From a virus: a stretch of 27,054 bases of DNA. Every line of letters starts with the position of its first letter. Position 1 is the first letter of the stretch. Shown here piece after piece: positions 15,726 through 22,191 of this stretch. Location of the stretch: the IMG/VR virus record IMGVR_UViG_3300001419_000037, positions 1 through 27,054 of that record; one strand, given 5' to 3'. Both the position numbers and the translations under genes were made by a program. The notes below the pieces were generated by a model. The model saw nothing but the letters and a program-made list of their open reading frames with translations, was not told where the DNA came from and ran no database searches.

Positions 15726-16277
15726 CGGTGGCTCCGTGGTGGTTTCGGGTGAGTGTTCCGTGTTTAGCAGCGCGGATGCAGCGGCCAGGGTGACGGGTTT
15801 CATGTCGTCGATGGCAGCGTTGTTGGTCAGCGACACGTTAATAATGTCTAGCACCTCGCCGGTTTCGGCGTCGTAGGTGAATAGCGGCGATTGGTAGCGG
15901 TATTCGTCGGCGGCAATGTGCGCCGAGGCGGCGGCCGTCCATCGCGGGCTTTTTGCGTAGAGGCCGGGTTTGTCGTGGGGGGCGTCGCGCCATTCCAGGG
16001 CATCGGTGCCGATCCAGCCGGCGGCGACCACGGGTTTACCATTGGCCGCGGCATGCAGCAGTTGATGTTCGTAGTCGATTAAAATATCGTTTTTACGCTG
16101 CGATACGGCGGCGATTAAGCGAGCGGCCGAGTCGGCCGTCATACGCCACGGGCCTTTGCCGCGCAACGAGCCGCGCTTGGCGTCGAATTCGCCGGCCGGA
16201 AAAATCTGCAGCGCGCCATCCTGCGAGGGTTGCAGCATAAAGGCCAGGGCAGCGATGTGAGTGTGTTTTTTTGCCAT
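15225..16277 (-). CDS. I: Prohead protease with C-terminal scaffold (Mu gpI)
   Basis: 350 aa. The protease domain (residues 1-170) shows LQIFPAGEFDAKRG, then ILIDYEHQLL with a likely catalytic His, and LDIINVSLTNNAAI with a likely nucleophile Ser, the expected pattern for the Mu I protease. The C-terminal half is the scaffold (see the nested entry). It cuts the scaffold and its own chain during head maturation. No Shine-Dalgarno is seen before ATG 16277; instead the conserved leader with the CTGAAGCGCTTCAG dyad runs up to the start codon. In Mu this is the site of late promoter PI. Confidence 0.9.
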   Translation of the reverse strand: MAKKHTHIAALAFMLQPSQDGALQIFPAGEFDAKRGSLRGKGPWRMTADSAARLIAAVSQRKNDILIDYEHQLLHAAANGKPVVAAGWIGTDALEWRDAPHDKPGLYAKSPRWTAAASAHIAADEYRYQSPLFTYDAETGEVLDIINVSLTNNAAIDDMKPVTLAAASALLNTEHSPETTTEPPMEKLLQLLGLAADADMAAACAAVEALQAQATEHQTQVAALSAKAQQTAAPDMSKFVPIGMYTEAVQKLAALSGDSLESKVAKLVDDGVKTGKLIGEEAKQWATDFGKKDLAALSAYLDAMPGIAALSGMQTAGKTVPETAALFATPEQEAVAAQLGIDVKTMIGGK

Positions 16278-16347
16278 GGGCCGCAGTGTAGGCGGCCACG
16301 GTTAGCGGGGTAATCTGAAGCGCTTCAGTGGAGCGGGTTTGATGGGG
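16278..16347 (-). promoter_or_regulatory. Predicted late promoter copy 1 (PI-like), upstream of protease gene
   Basis: Reading towards the gene, there is CTGAAGCGCTTCAG (16315-16328, a perfect 14-bp palindrome), then the shared leader, TACACT (16290-16285) as a -10, and the ATG at 16277. With that -10 the predicted start of transcription is about 16278 and the palindrome is centred at -43.5. The same arrangement occurs before gp37. Mu has a late promoter at the same gene, activated by C. The activator here would be the Mor/C-family protein at 17236. Confidence 0.55.
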
Positions 16348-16357
16348 CCCCGGTAGC

Positions 16358-16384
16358 GGGTGACTACGAACAGCGTAGCCACCC
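16358..16384. repeat. Stem-loop at the head of the truncated late region
   Basis: GGGTGACTACG (16358-16368) pairs with CGTAGCCACCC (16374-16384) over a five-base loop, 10 of 11 positions. No T-run follows on the minus strand. It lies between the lone membrane-protein gene and promoter copy 1, near where the packaging genes are missing. It may be a transcript end or a dispersed repeat left at the junction. Confidence 0.5.
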
Positions 16385-16503
16385 ATCGGGTTTAAATTAC
16401 TCTACCACAAACGTCAATGCGCTTTCGTCCGGCAAGCGAGCCGAGAGCACCGTTAGCAAGCAGGAGACTTCTTCGGTGCTGGCTTTTGAATTGTCAACGT
16501 GAC
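16385..16503. other. Non-coding stretch, possible gene remnant
   Basis: On the minus strand a frame without a start codon reads SHVDNSKASTEEVSCLLTVL and onwards to a stop near 16397. It has a protein-like composition but no start or ribosome site. It might be the tail of a gene lost in the deletion. I see nothing else in this stretch. Confidence 0.25.
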
Positions 16504-17109
16504 TTATTTCGACGACTCAATCGTAATGTTCAAGATCGACAGCTCTTTATAAAAAACCACTCGAATTATTTTTCCGTCTACCGTTTTCTCTTTTTTAGCT
16601 TGACTGGATTTTTTAGACTCAAGGACGTCGGCTATCGAATCACTCACCCATTGATTTGATTCTGGCCAGTCGGTAAAAACCTGGTTTACAAACATAAATA
16701 CCAACACAGTATTTCCGAAATTATGCTGACCGTCGGATGAAATGCCCAACATCAATGTGGCGTGGGTAATATCGGATGGATCTCCGATCAATTCCATGCT
16801 GGCTATTGATTGTGAGTCGTCGCCTTTGGCTATTACTCTCGGCTCGCCATCGACCGGCTGGGCATAATCAAAATAAAATCCCTTTCCGCGAAAAGTTTTT
16901 GAAAACGCGTCGAGAGTGACACCCAAACCCATCTTGGGTGGCATTTGCACGTCTTTGGTTTCTAAAGCCGGCGCAGCAACTTGCTGCTCAGGTTGTTTAA
17001 CAGCCTGAGCAGAGCTAAAAAAATCATAAATCCAAAATCCGGCGGCAATTAAGACAATTGCCGTCAGCATGCTTGCTGTTTCCTGTTGTGTATTTTTTGC
17101 TTTTTTCAT
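16504..17109 (-). CDS. Membrane-anchored protein of unknown function in the packaging-gene gap
   Basis: 201 aa. The N-terminus is Lys/Gln-rich and cytoplasmic, followed by one hydrophobic helix (about residues 14-31, MLTAIVLIAAGFWIYDFF), a Pro/Gln/Ala linker, and a periplasmic-like domain of about 150 residues with many hydrophobic strands. AGGAGG lies six bases before the ATG. It is more AT-rich than the neighbours. I do not recognise a family. It sits alone between the Mor/C gene and the protease, exactly where Mu has lysis, terminase and portal genes, and so may be a cargo (lysogenic-conversion or superinfection-type) gene inserted there. Confidence 0.75.
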   Translation of the reverse strand: MKKAKNTQQETASMLTAIVLIAAGFWIYDFFSSAQAVKQPEQQVAAPALETKDVQMPPKMGLGVTLDAFSKTFRGKGFYFDYAQPVDGEPRVIAKGDDSQSIASMELIGDPSDITHATLMLGISSDGQHNFGNTVLVFMFVNQVFTDWPESNQWVSDSIADVLESKKSSQAKKEKTVDGKIIRVVFYKELSILNITIESSK

Positions 17110-17235
17110 ACTGCCTCCTAATCAAAAAACCGTTTATAAAGCATTTATGAGGCCCGCTGCCGGGTTTTTGTGCTGTGTTGCGGCGGGTTATAGCCACCAA
17201 CAGTGCGCACGGGCCTTAAATCGCCGCTGCTTCAC
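17110..17235 (-). promoter_or_regulatory. Intergenic region ahead of the lone membrane gene, possible promoter
   Basis: This 126-bp gap separates the early operon from the membrane-protein gene. A TTTATAAA at 17133-17140 could serve as a -10, with no -35 consensus, as in Mor-activated middle promoters. The CTGAAG dyad of the two late leaders is absent. A four-base GC stem (CCCG/CGGG near 17153-17164) is too short to call a terminator. Confidence 0.3.
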
Positions 17236-17634
17236 TTAAGCGAATAAATCGTAATTCGGATCGTCGTCGGCTTGTTCAGCGGCCAGTATGAGATATACGG
17301 CACGCTCGGTCAGGTGGTATTTGCGCCCCAGCGCCATGGGGCTCATATGAGCGCGGTCAGCAACGATGGCCAGATTGCGCAATTTGCGCTTAGCGGCGCT
17401 GGCCAGCGGGATATCTGTGAGCGTTTGTCCGCCGTAAATATCGCAAAATGTCAGCGCATCCTTTAGCCCTAGCGCATGCGCTAGGGGGTGGTCGCGATTG
17501 AGGGATGCCGCGCGCGGCACGTATAAATGGCCGCCACCATAGGCATCCCATAGCTTCCACATGATTTCCTCGCCACAATAGTCTGCGATTTCGCGCAGGC
17601 GCGGCGGCAGCAGGTGTTTAGGCAAGTTGGACAT
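17236..17634 (-). CDS. mor: Mor/C-family transcription activator
   Basis: 132 aa, the expected length (Mu Mor 129). The N-terminal half (PPRLREIADYCGEEIMWKLWDAYGGGHLYVPR) is the dimerisation part with the family YGG motif; the C-terminal half carries a helix-turn-helix (DRAHMSPMALGRKYHLTERAVYLILAA). Mor/C proteins bind dyads near -43 and recruit RNA polymerase. It is the only such gene in the window, so it probably controls the late promoters at 16278 and 10924 directly, with no separate C. It overlaps GemA by 17 bases. Confidence 0.88.
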   Translation of the reverse strand: MSNLPKHLLPPRLREIADYCGEEIMWKLWDAYGGGHLYVPRAASLNRDHPLAHALGLKDALTFCDIYGGQTLTDIPLASAAKRKLRNLAIVADRAHMSPMALGRKYHLTERAVYLILAAEQADDDPNYDLFA

Positions 17635-18082
17635 TTTTCCTGGCGGCCCATTGTTTCAGCGCTTCGATTACCCGACTGGCCTGTGCCGTACTGAGCCACT
17701 GCAGGGCCTCGACATGAGTTTGGCGTTTAACGTAGGCGCACAAACTCGCCTCGGACGGATCCCGCACCACGCCGGCGTCGTGCAATGCTAGCCAAAGGGC
17801 GCGGATTTTTTTGGACTGATCGTCGTCCGCCAAGGGCCTGGATTTTTGATTACCGTTTTTAGCTTTGACCTTAAAACCGGCTGTTTTCATGGCCTCCAGC
17901 GCCTTAAATAACTGAGTATTACTGAGGGTGCTGGCGGAGTATTTGCCGTCTTTTTTTGTGGCGCCCTGCATTGGCAGCCAGATGCCGTAGTAAAACTCGT
18001 CGTCCCAGCAGAGCTCCTGTTTGCCGACCTGCAGCAGCGTGTAAAAGCGGTTGCGGTCGAATTGTTTAGCAGTGTCGTTCAT
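17618..18082 (-). CDS. gemA: GemA-like regulatory protein (DUF1018, Mu gp16)
   Basis: 154 aa. GemA/DUF1018 signatures are KQELCWDDEFYYGIWLP, the QLFKALEAMKTAGFK segment, SKKIRALWLALHDAGVVRDPSEASLCAYVKRQTHVEALQWLS, and the C-terminal helix VIEALKQWA. In Mu, GemA modulates host gene expression and DNA supercoiling during lytic growth. It overlaps the previous gene by ATGA and the Mor gene on the other side. Confidence 0.88.
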   Translation of the reverse strand: MNDTAKQFDRNRFYTLLQVGKQELCWDDEFYYGIWLPMQGATKKDGKYSASTLSNTQLFKALEAMKTAGFKVKAKNGNQKSRPLADDDQSKKIRALWLALHDAGVVRDPSEASLCAYVKRQTHVEALQWLSTAQASRVIEALKQWAARKNVQLA

Positions 18083-18660
18083 TTTCGCTCCTGATTGCGC
18101 AGTTGGTTGAGCTTGTCTTGCAACGTGTCCAGTTGCTGTTTAATTTTGGGGTCTTTGCCGGCTTGGTAGAGACTATTGAGCGCGGCGATTTCATTAACCA
18201 GCCGGTTGTGTTCCATGCGTTTGCGTTTGCTGTCGTCTACCGGGGCTTTGCTGTAATCCAGCCAACGCATTTCGTACAGCCAGCCCTGTGCCATTTTACG
18301 CACCTGGCCTTGCGTCAACGGGCGCTGGGCCTCTTGCGCGGCGGCGTCGGTAACGGCCTGGTACTGCTCCGGTGTGATGTAACCGCGCTGGCATAGCTGG
18401 GTCCAGCGCATGGCCGCGCCGTTGCGATCTTTTTTAAGATCAAACGCTTTCCAAAACGCATCGAACCCGGCTTTTTGCGCCGGCGCCAATTCCGCATACC
18501 AGTTGCGCATTTCGCGCGGCTGGCCGGGCTGATCCGCACCGTAGCCGCGCTGGCTCAACTCATCCCAAGCCTGCTCGGCGTAGCGGATGGTGTTTTGCAG
18601 CTCGGCCAGCGGCGGCAAACGCCGCACTACCACGGATTGAATAAAGCGCTTTTTGCTCAT
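18079..18660 (-). CDS. Early-region hypothetical protein
   Basis: 193 aa from ATG 18660 (MSKKRFIQSVVVRRLPPLAELQ), chosen because it overlaps the previous stop as ATGA; an earlier frame exists but would start inside that gene. The protein is helical with a Trp-rich middle (RNWYAELAPAQKAGFDAFWKAFD, WLYEMRWLDYSKAP) and a C-terminal coiled coil (residues about 150-193). Similar proteins precede gemA in several Mu-like phages; function unknown. Confidence 0.75.
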   Translation of the reverse strand: MSKKRFIQSVVVRRLPPLAELQNTIRYAEQAWDELSQRGYGADQPGQPREMRNWYAELAPAQKAGFDAFWKAFDLKKDRNGAAMRWTQLCQRGYITPEQYQAVTDAAAQEAQRPLTQGQVRKMAQGWLYEMRWLDYSKAPVDDSKRKRMEHNRLVNEIAALNSLYQAGKDPKIKQQLDTLQDKLNQLRNQERK

Positions 18661-18899
18661 GCGTTGTCCGGCATCAGAGCAATGACGCAATCCATCAGCA
18701 TCAGATCCATGGCATCTAGACTGGCGGCCAAATCGGGCGGCAGTACGTCAAACAAATCGTCACCCAATTTTGAAATGCAGGTGCCGCCGTCTGTGATTTC
18801 GATCGTTTGCTCGGCAATCACGGCACGCGTGGCCTGCACTTCGACGGTGTAACCGCTGCCGTCGATGGTAATCACCACTTTGTCGGCGGGTGTGCTCAT
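18657..18899 (-). CDS. Small early-region hypothetical protein
   Basis: 80 aa, with ATGA overlaps at both ends. The N-half has beta-strand character (DKVVITIDGSGYTVEVQATRAVIAEQTIEITDGG), the C-half is acidic and helical (LGDDLFDVLPPDLAASLDAMDLML). I do not recognise a family. Position and coupling make it a real gene of the early operon. Confidence 0.75.
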   Translation of the reverse strand: MSTPADKVVITIDGSGYTVEVQATRAVIAEQTIEITDGGTCISKLGDDLFDVLPPDLAASLDAMDLMLMDCVIALMPDNA

Positions 18900-19042
18900 G
18901 CGTCGTTCCCCAGCTTTTCAACAATCGCCATGGCCTCGTCCGCTAATATCCCAAGCTCTTCGCAATGCTGTATAAATCGTGACCAATGTTCGTCGATAAA
19001 TTGCTTGATCAGCAGTTGTTCAAATTCAGTTAATGGTTTCAT
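18896..19042 (-). CDS. Tiny early-region gene, 48 aa
   Basis: A 48-aa gene with an ATGA overlap at each end (19042-19039 with the DUF3164 gene, 18899-18896 with the next gene). GGGAGG lies five bases before the ATG. The product (MKPLTEFEQLLIKQFIDEHW... ending EKLGNDA) is acidic and helical. No family recognised. The exact couplings and ribosome site are strong evidence that it is expressed. Confidence 0.75.
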   Translation of the reverse strand: MKPLTEFEQLLIKQFIDEHWSRFIQHCEELGILADEAMAIVEKLGNDA

Positions 19043-19713
19043 GCCGCCTCCCGCTTTCCGTCCGGCAGTGCAAAATCGAAGCCGGCTGGAAAGTCGACCG
19101 CCGATATCGACAGCGGGATATTTTGTTTTTTACCGGTGTTGTCGATAGACCAAGCGTCTATAAACCAGCAGGAGCGCATTGGCTTATACGCGTTGACGAT
19201 GATGTTCACGCCGTCTGTAAACTCGGCGTTATTGAATTTTTCGGTTAGTTTGCGCAGCTCGATGACCCGATTGGCGCGTAGGTTACCGGCTGCGTCCTTT
19301 TTCAGCAGGTTGAACACCGTCTCCACCAGCGCAGCTGAGTTGTCGTCGCGGGCCAGCGTGGCGATAAAGCCGTTTACCTTGGCAACCCCGGCGCTGGCGG
19401 TGTCGTCCCAGCCGTCAATGATGCGGTAGCCTATCGTGATGCCAAACTGTTCTGTGCTGAAGGTATGGGAACGCTGGTCGCCTTTGATGCTGTAAACCTC
19501 GTCTTTCATGGCCAACACGGTTTTGAACATTTGAAAAATCTCCGCCTTGATCTCGGCCAGAATGACCGAGGCGGCCTGCAGGCGGTGGCAGGCTGTGTCT
19601 ACCGTATCGTCGACGATTTGCCGGTAGGCCTCGCGGTCGCGGTCGCGCTTGGCGCGTTTGGCGGCCAGCGCATCTTCCAGTTGTTGTTCGGTTAAATCGT
19701 TGATGTCGGTCAT
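19039..19713 (-). CDS. DUF3164 family early protein
   Basis: 224 aa from ATG 19713 (MTDINDLTEQQLEDALAAKRAKRDRD), with CGGAG at seven bases; a longer frame upstream is in fact a different gene. DUF3164 features are the N-terminal helices with YRQIVDDTVDTACHRL, then MKDEVYSIKGDQRSHTFSTEQFGITIGYR, and RANRVIELRKLTEKFNNAEFTDGV near the end. It is a common early protein of Mu-like phages and BcepMu relatives, of unknown role. The last residues overlap the 48-aa gene. Confidence 0.87.
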   Translation of the reverse strand: MTDINDLTEQQLEDALAAKRAKRDRDREAYRQIVDDTVDTACHRLQAASVILAEIKAEIFQMFKTVLAMKDEVYSIKGDQRSHTFSTEQFGITIGYRIIDGWDDTASAGVAKVNGFIATLARDDNSAALVETVFNLLKKDAAGNLRANRVIELRKLTEKFNNAEFTDGVNIIVNAYKPMRSCWFIDAWSIDNTGKKQNIPLSISAVDFPAGFDFALPDGKREAA

Positions 19714-19715
19714 GG

Positions 19716-19871
19716 TTAACTCCGTTTGGCTTGAAAATGGCGGCCGTTGCGGTCCAGCGCTTTGTAACGCGCAGTCGGTTCCCGCCGGCGCAAGGGTTGG
19801 TAATAGCCGTTGTTTTTGAATAACGGGCCGCCGGGGCGGTCCAGGCTTGTTTGTATGTCGTTTGCGGTCAT
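19716..19871 (-). CDS. Tiny basic early-region gene, 51 aa
   Basis: ATG 19871 overlaps the previous stop as ATGA and is preceded by GGAGGA. The product (MTANDIQTSLDRPGGPLFKN...) is very basic, with a NNGYYQPLRRREPTARYKAL segment and a final RNGRHFQAKRS. It ends two bases before the DUF3164 ATG. Basic and aromatic content would suit nucleic-acid binding, but this is only composition. No family recognised. Confidence 0.7.
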   Translation of the reverse strand: MTANDIQTSLDRPGGPLFKNNGYYQPLRRREPTARYKALDRNGRHFQAKRS

Positions 19872-20290
19872 GCATCCTCCGAATACCATGCAGGGCGCAC
19901 GCGTACTGTGTGCGTTTGCGGTTGAGTGCTTCTAGCTACCAGTTTTTTAAATTGGATCTCTGTGCGCTGCTGTGCCGGCAGATAAGCGCCGGCGAGAAAT
20001 CGCGCGGCCGCGCGGTTAAAGGCATCTTTATCCTTGTCCGATTTAGGCGCAGGGGTGTGTACTTTGCTGGAGTACTGTTTACGCCGCTCTGCGTGCGCTT
20101 TTTTAATCTCGCCGGCAATATCCCGGCCCGCAGCCCACGCCGTTACAGCGTCCCAGTTGAACCGCTTGCAGTTTCCACTCGCCTCGAGCGGCTCGGGAAA
20201 GCCCGCCAGGTACGGGCGTGCGGCAGACAGATACACCAATTGCACATTCAGCGCATCGGCGATTTCTGTGAGCGTTAGTGTGCCAGCCAT
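19868..20290 (-). CDS. Helix-turn-helix-type early protein
   Basis: About 140 aa from ATG 20290 (MAGTLTLTEIADALNV); an ATG at 20299 would add three residues but has its ribosome site too close. The first 60 residues resemble an excisionase/MerR-like HTH (LTEIADALNVQLVYLSAARPYLAGFP...CKRFNWDAVTAWAAGRDI), the rest is basic and flexible. In Mu-like phages such proteins sit in the early operon as possible regulators. Target unknown. Confidence 0.7.
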   Translation of the reverse strand: MAGTLTLTEIADALNVQLVYLSAARPYLAGFPEPLEASGNCKRFNWDAVTAWAAGRDIAGEIKKAHAERRKQYSSKVHTPAPKSDKDKDAFNRAAARFLAGAYLPAQQRTEIQFKKLVARSTQPQTHTVRVRPAWYSEDA

Positions 20291-20529
20291 GTCATCCACC
20301 CGATGTAACCGGTTTCTGCCAGCACCAGCAGGCCGACAGCGGCCAGCGCGAGGCGGTATTTAGCCAGGCGCCTGCTCAGCCGTACCCCATACCCTACATA
20401 GCTGTGTCCTAATGCCGGCGGATACAGGTGGTCGCCGTAGGCCAATATGGCTGCGGCGAAAAAGCCGACAACACTGCCGCCAGCCACCAGGGCCAGGCCC
20501 AGCATGAATAGCCAGAATGGATCATTCAT
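20275..20529 (-). CDS. Two-helix membrane protein of the early operon
   Basis: 84 aa with two clear hydrophobic helices (about residues 5-29 and 60-80) separated by a loop containing YPPALGHSYVGYGVRL. ATGA overlap with the previous gene. It is next to another membrane protein. Such pairs can be holin/exclusion-type proteins; a lysis role would be notable as the normal lysis genes are missing, but an early position argues against it. Function not shown. Confidence 0.7.
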   Translation of the reverse strand: MNDPFWLFMLGLALVAGGSVVGFFAAAILAYGDHLYPPALGHSYVGYGVRLSRRLAKYRLALAAVGLLVLAETGYIGWMTWLAH

Positions 20530-20741
20530 GACACACCTCCCGTGTTCGCCAGCAGGCCGTACAGCGCAATCAAGGCGATGGCGACGGTGACGGCCAGATC
20601 GGCGGTGTTAATCGGGCGCGGCTGCGCCTGTTGAAATCGATGCCAGGCGGCATTGCGTGCGTCGCGCTCGCGCTGCAGGCGCTTAGTGCGGGCCAGGAGA
20701 ATAGCGGCTTGGGTGGGTTTATCGTGTATGTTGGCGTGCAT
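20526..20741 (-). CDS. Small single-helix membrane protein
   Basis: 71 aa. A basic, helical N-terminal half (AAILLARTKRLQRERDARNAAWHRFQQA) precedes one hydrophobic helix (about 49-66, VTVAIALIALYGLLANTG). AGGGAGG is well placed ahead of the ATG, inside the end of the ATPase gene. No family recognised. Confidence 0.7.
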   Translation of the reverse strand: MHANIHDKPTQAAILLARTKRLQRERDARNAAWHRFQQAQPRPINTADLAVTVAIALIALYGLLANTGGVS

Positions 20742-20743
20742 AG

Positions 20744-21985
20744 CTAGGCCTCCCTTACAATGTCGGCGGATACGGTTTTGAACCCAAAATCTGCAGCCAT
20801 TTTCATGGCAGATGCGGCCAGGTTGTTGATCGCGAGCGGGTACAGCAGCGAAACTTGCTCGCTTTGCTTGCCCCGGGTTTTAGTGACTAACAATCGTTCG
20901 CGGATGGCGTCCGTCGCGCCCGGTTCGAAAATGTCGTTTAACCCCTTGCCAACCCGTTCGAACTTGAAACGCAGGTACGCTTCCAGATCGGCGCCGAGGC
21001 TGCTTAGCGTTACCACTTCGCAGCGCTGGATGACTTCGCGCGCATCCCAGTTCATGCGCATACTCAAGTTATCCGCCAGGCCGGGCTGGCCGATCAGCAG
21101 CACGCCTAGCAGTAGCCGGGTGCCGTCTTTTTCTTCGCGCAGCCGTTTTAGCTGCCGCATGGTTTGGGTGCGCAGCTGGTGCGCCTCTTCAATAATCAGC
21201 AGGTTTTTGTACCCGGCACGGGACGATGTAACCAAGGCCTCTTTAACCTGGCGCTGGCGGGCTTGCGAGCCGCGGCGCAGCGTCTTACCCGGCGTCAATG
21301 TCGCGACAATGGCGTCGTTGATGTCGGTCATGGTCAGCGGCCGGCCGCGCTTGTCTTTTTCGTCGTCCATTTCGGTCACGCCCGGGGCAATGACGGCCAC
21401 GTTTTCATGCCGCAGGTCGTCGAGCATACGGTCTTTCAGCGTGGTTTTGCCGCTGCCGGATTCGCCAACCAAGGCGGTAAAGCCCTGGTTTTTCCAGCAG
21501 GCACGCAGCGATTCGTAGGCGTAGCGCTGTTCGCGGCCGTCGATATACACGTCGTCCGGTTCGTTGACGTCATCGTCGAAGGGGTTGGCGAATAGTCCGA
21601 AATGTTTTAATTCCGGTTGTTTTAATGTGATGCGTTCTAGTAACATGTTCTCGACCTCCTCGGTCAGTACTTCGACTCCGCTCAGCAACCGAGCTGAGTC
21701 TGTGTGTGTATCGGCTGCCGCTCGTACCCTGAGCGGAGCCGAAGGGTCCGTTCCAGCCGTTGGCGCGGTTGGGACGGGTTCAAATAATGCAGCCTGGATG
21801 CTCGTTTGGCCCATGCCTCGCAGCGCTTTCACAATCGACAACTCAAAATATTCCGGCGCTGGCGTGGTCGGCCATTGCTCGTGATTGAGTAATTGCGCCA
21901 TGGTGGCCGGGCTAACGCCTACCGCTGCCGCCAAACGGGCCTGGCTAATGCCCGCCGCTTGCAGGTAGGGTTTTAATGCCAACAT
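20744..21985 (-). CDS. B: Transposition ATPase B (MuB-like AAA+ with N-terminal HTH)
   Basis: 413 aa. Residues 1-50 form a HTH (AGISQARLAAAVGVSPATMAQLLN), as in MuB. Residues 125-330 are the AAA+ domain, with FGLFANPF, Walker A GESGSGKTT (174-182), Walker B LLIIEE (262-267) and a following LIGQPGL. MuB binds target DNA non-specifically, brings it to the transposase and gives target immunity. The linker between HTH and ATPase (about 80-106) is encoded by an inverted repeat resembling a chromosomal dispersed repeat (see that entry). No damage is seen. Confidence 0.9.
   Translation of the reverse strand: MLALKPYLQAAGISQARLAAAVGVSPATMAQLLNHEQWPTTPAPEYFELSIVKALRGMGQTSIQAALFEPVPTAPTAGTDPSAPLRVRAAADTHTDSARLLSGVEVLTEEVENMLLERITLKQPELKHFGLFANPFDDDVNEPDDVYIDGREQRYAYESLRACWKNQGFTALVGESGSGKTTLKDRMLDDLRHENVAVIAPGVTEMDDEKDKRGRPLTMTDINDAIVATLTPGKTLRRGSQARQRQVKEALVTSSRAGYKNLLIIEEAHQLRTQTMRQLKRLREEKDGTRLLLGVLLIGQPGLADNLSMRMNWDAREVIQRCEVVTLSSLGADLEAYLRFKFERVGKGLNDIFEPGATDAIRERLLVTKTRGKQSEQVSLLYPLAINNLAASAMKMAADFGFKTVSADIVREA
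21670..21744. repeat. REP-like inverted repeat inside the ATPase B gene
   Basis: Arms CTTCGACTCCGCTCAG (21670-21685) and CTGAGCGGAGCCGAAG (21729-21744) pair at 15 of 16 positions, with 43 bases between them. Inside is a smaller CTCAGC/GCTGAG stem (21681-21698). The ACCCTGAGCGGAGCCGAAGGGT type of palindrome is a common dispersed intergenic repeat in bacteria. Here it is read in frame as the inter-domain linker of the ATPase, encoding about residues 80-106. Confidence 0.7.
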
Positions 21986-22191
21986 CTCGCCGCCTCTTGT
22001 TCGGACTCGACCGATGCGGCATACAGCCGGCGCGACTCCTGCATGATGATGTCGAGCTGGCTTTCCAGTTCGGTTGCGATTAGATTGGCCCCGGTTTCAG
22101 AGCCGATGGTCTCCTTACCCGCCGCCTGGCGTATCACGTCGATACGCACGCCGCCGTCGGCCTTATCTTCGATGATGATGCAGATTTTCAT
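21973..22191 (-). CDS. Small early-region hypothetical protein
   Basis: 72 aa between the DUF551 gene and the ATPase; overlaps the ATPase start by 13 bases. The first half is beta-like (MKICIIIEDKADGGVRIDVIRQ), the second helical with ATELESQLDIIMQESRRLYAA. No family recognised. Coupling and context support it as a gene. Confidence 0.68.
   Translation of the reverse strand: MKICIIIEDKADGGVRIDVIRQAAGKETIGSETGANLIATELESQLDIIMQESRRLYAASVESEQEAARCWH

Noticed and set aside
17151-17167. GC stem followed by TTTTT on the plus strand as a terminator
   Set aside because: The stem is only four pairs and no plus-strand gene precedes it.
20760-21518. Plus-strand open frame of 252 codons opposite the ATPase
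   Set aside because: Antisense shadow of the AAA+ domain; composition Ser/Arg-rich without protein features.
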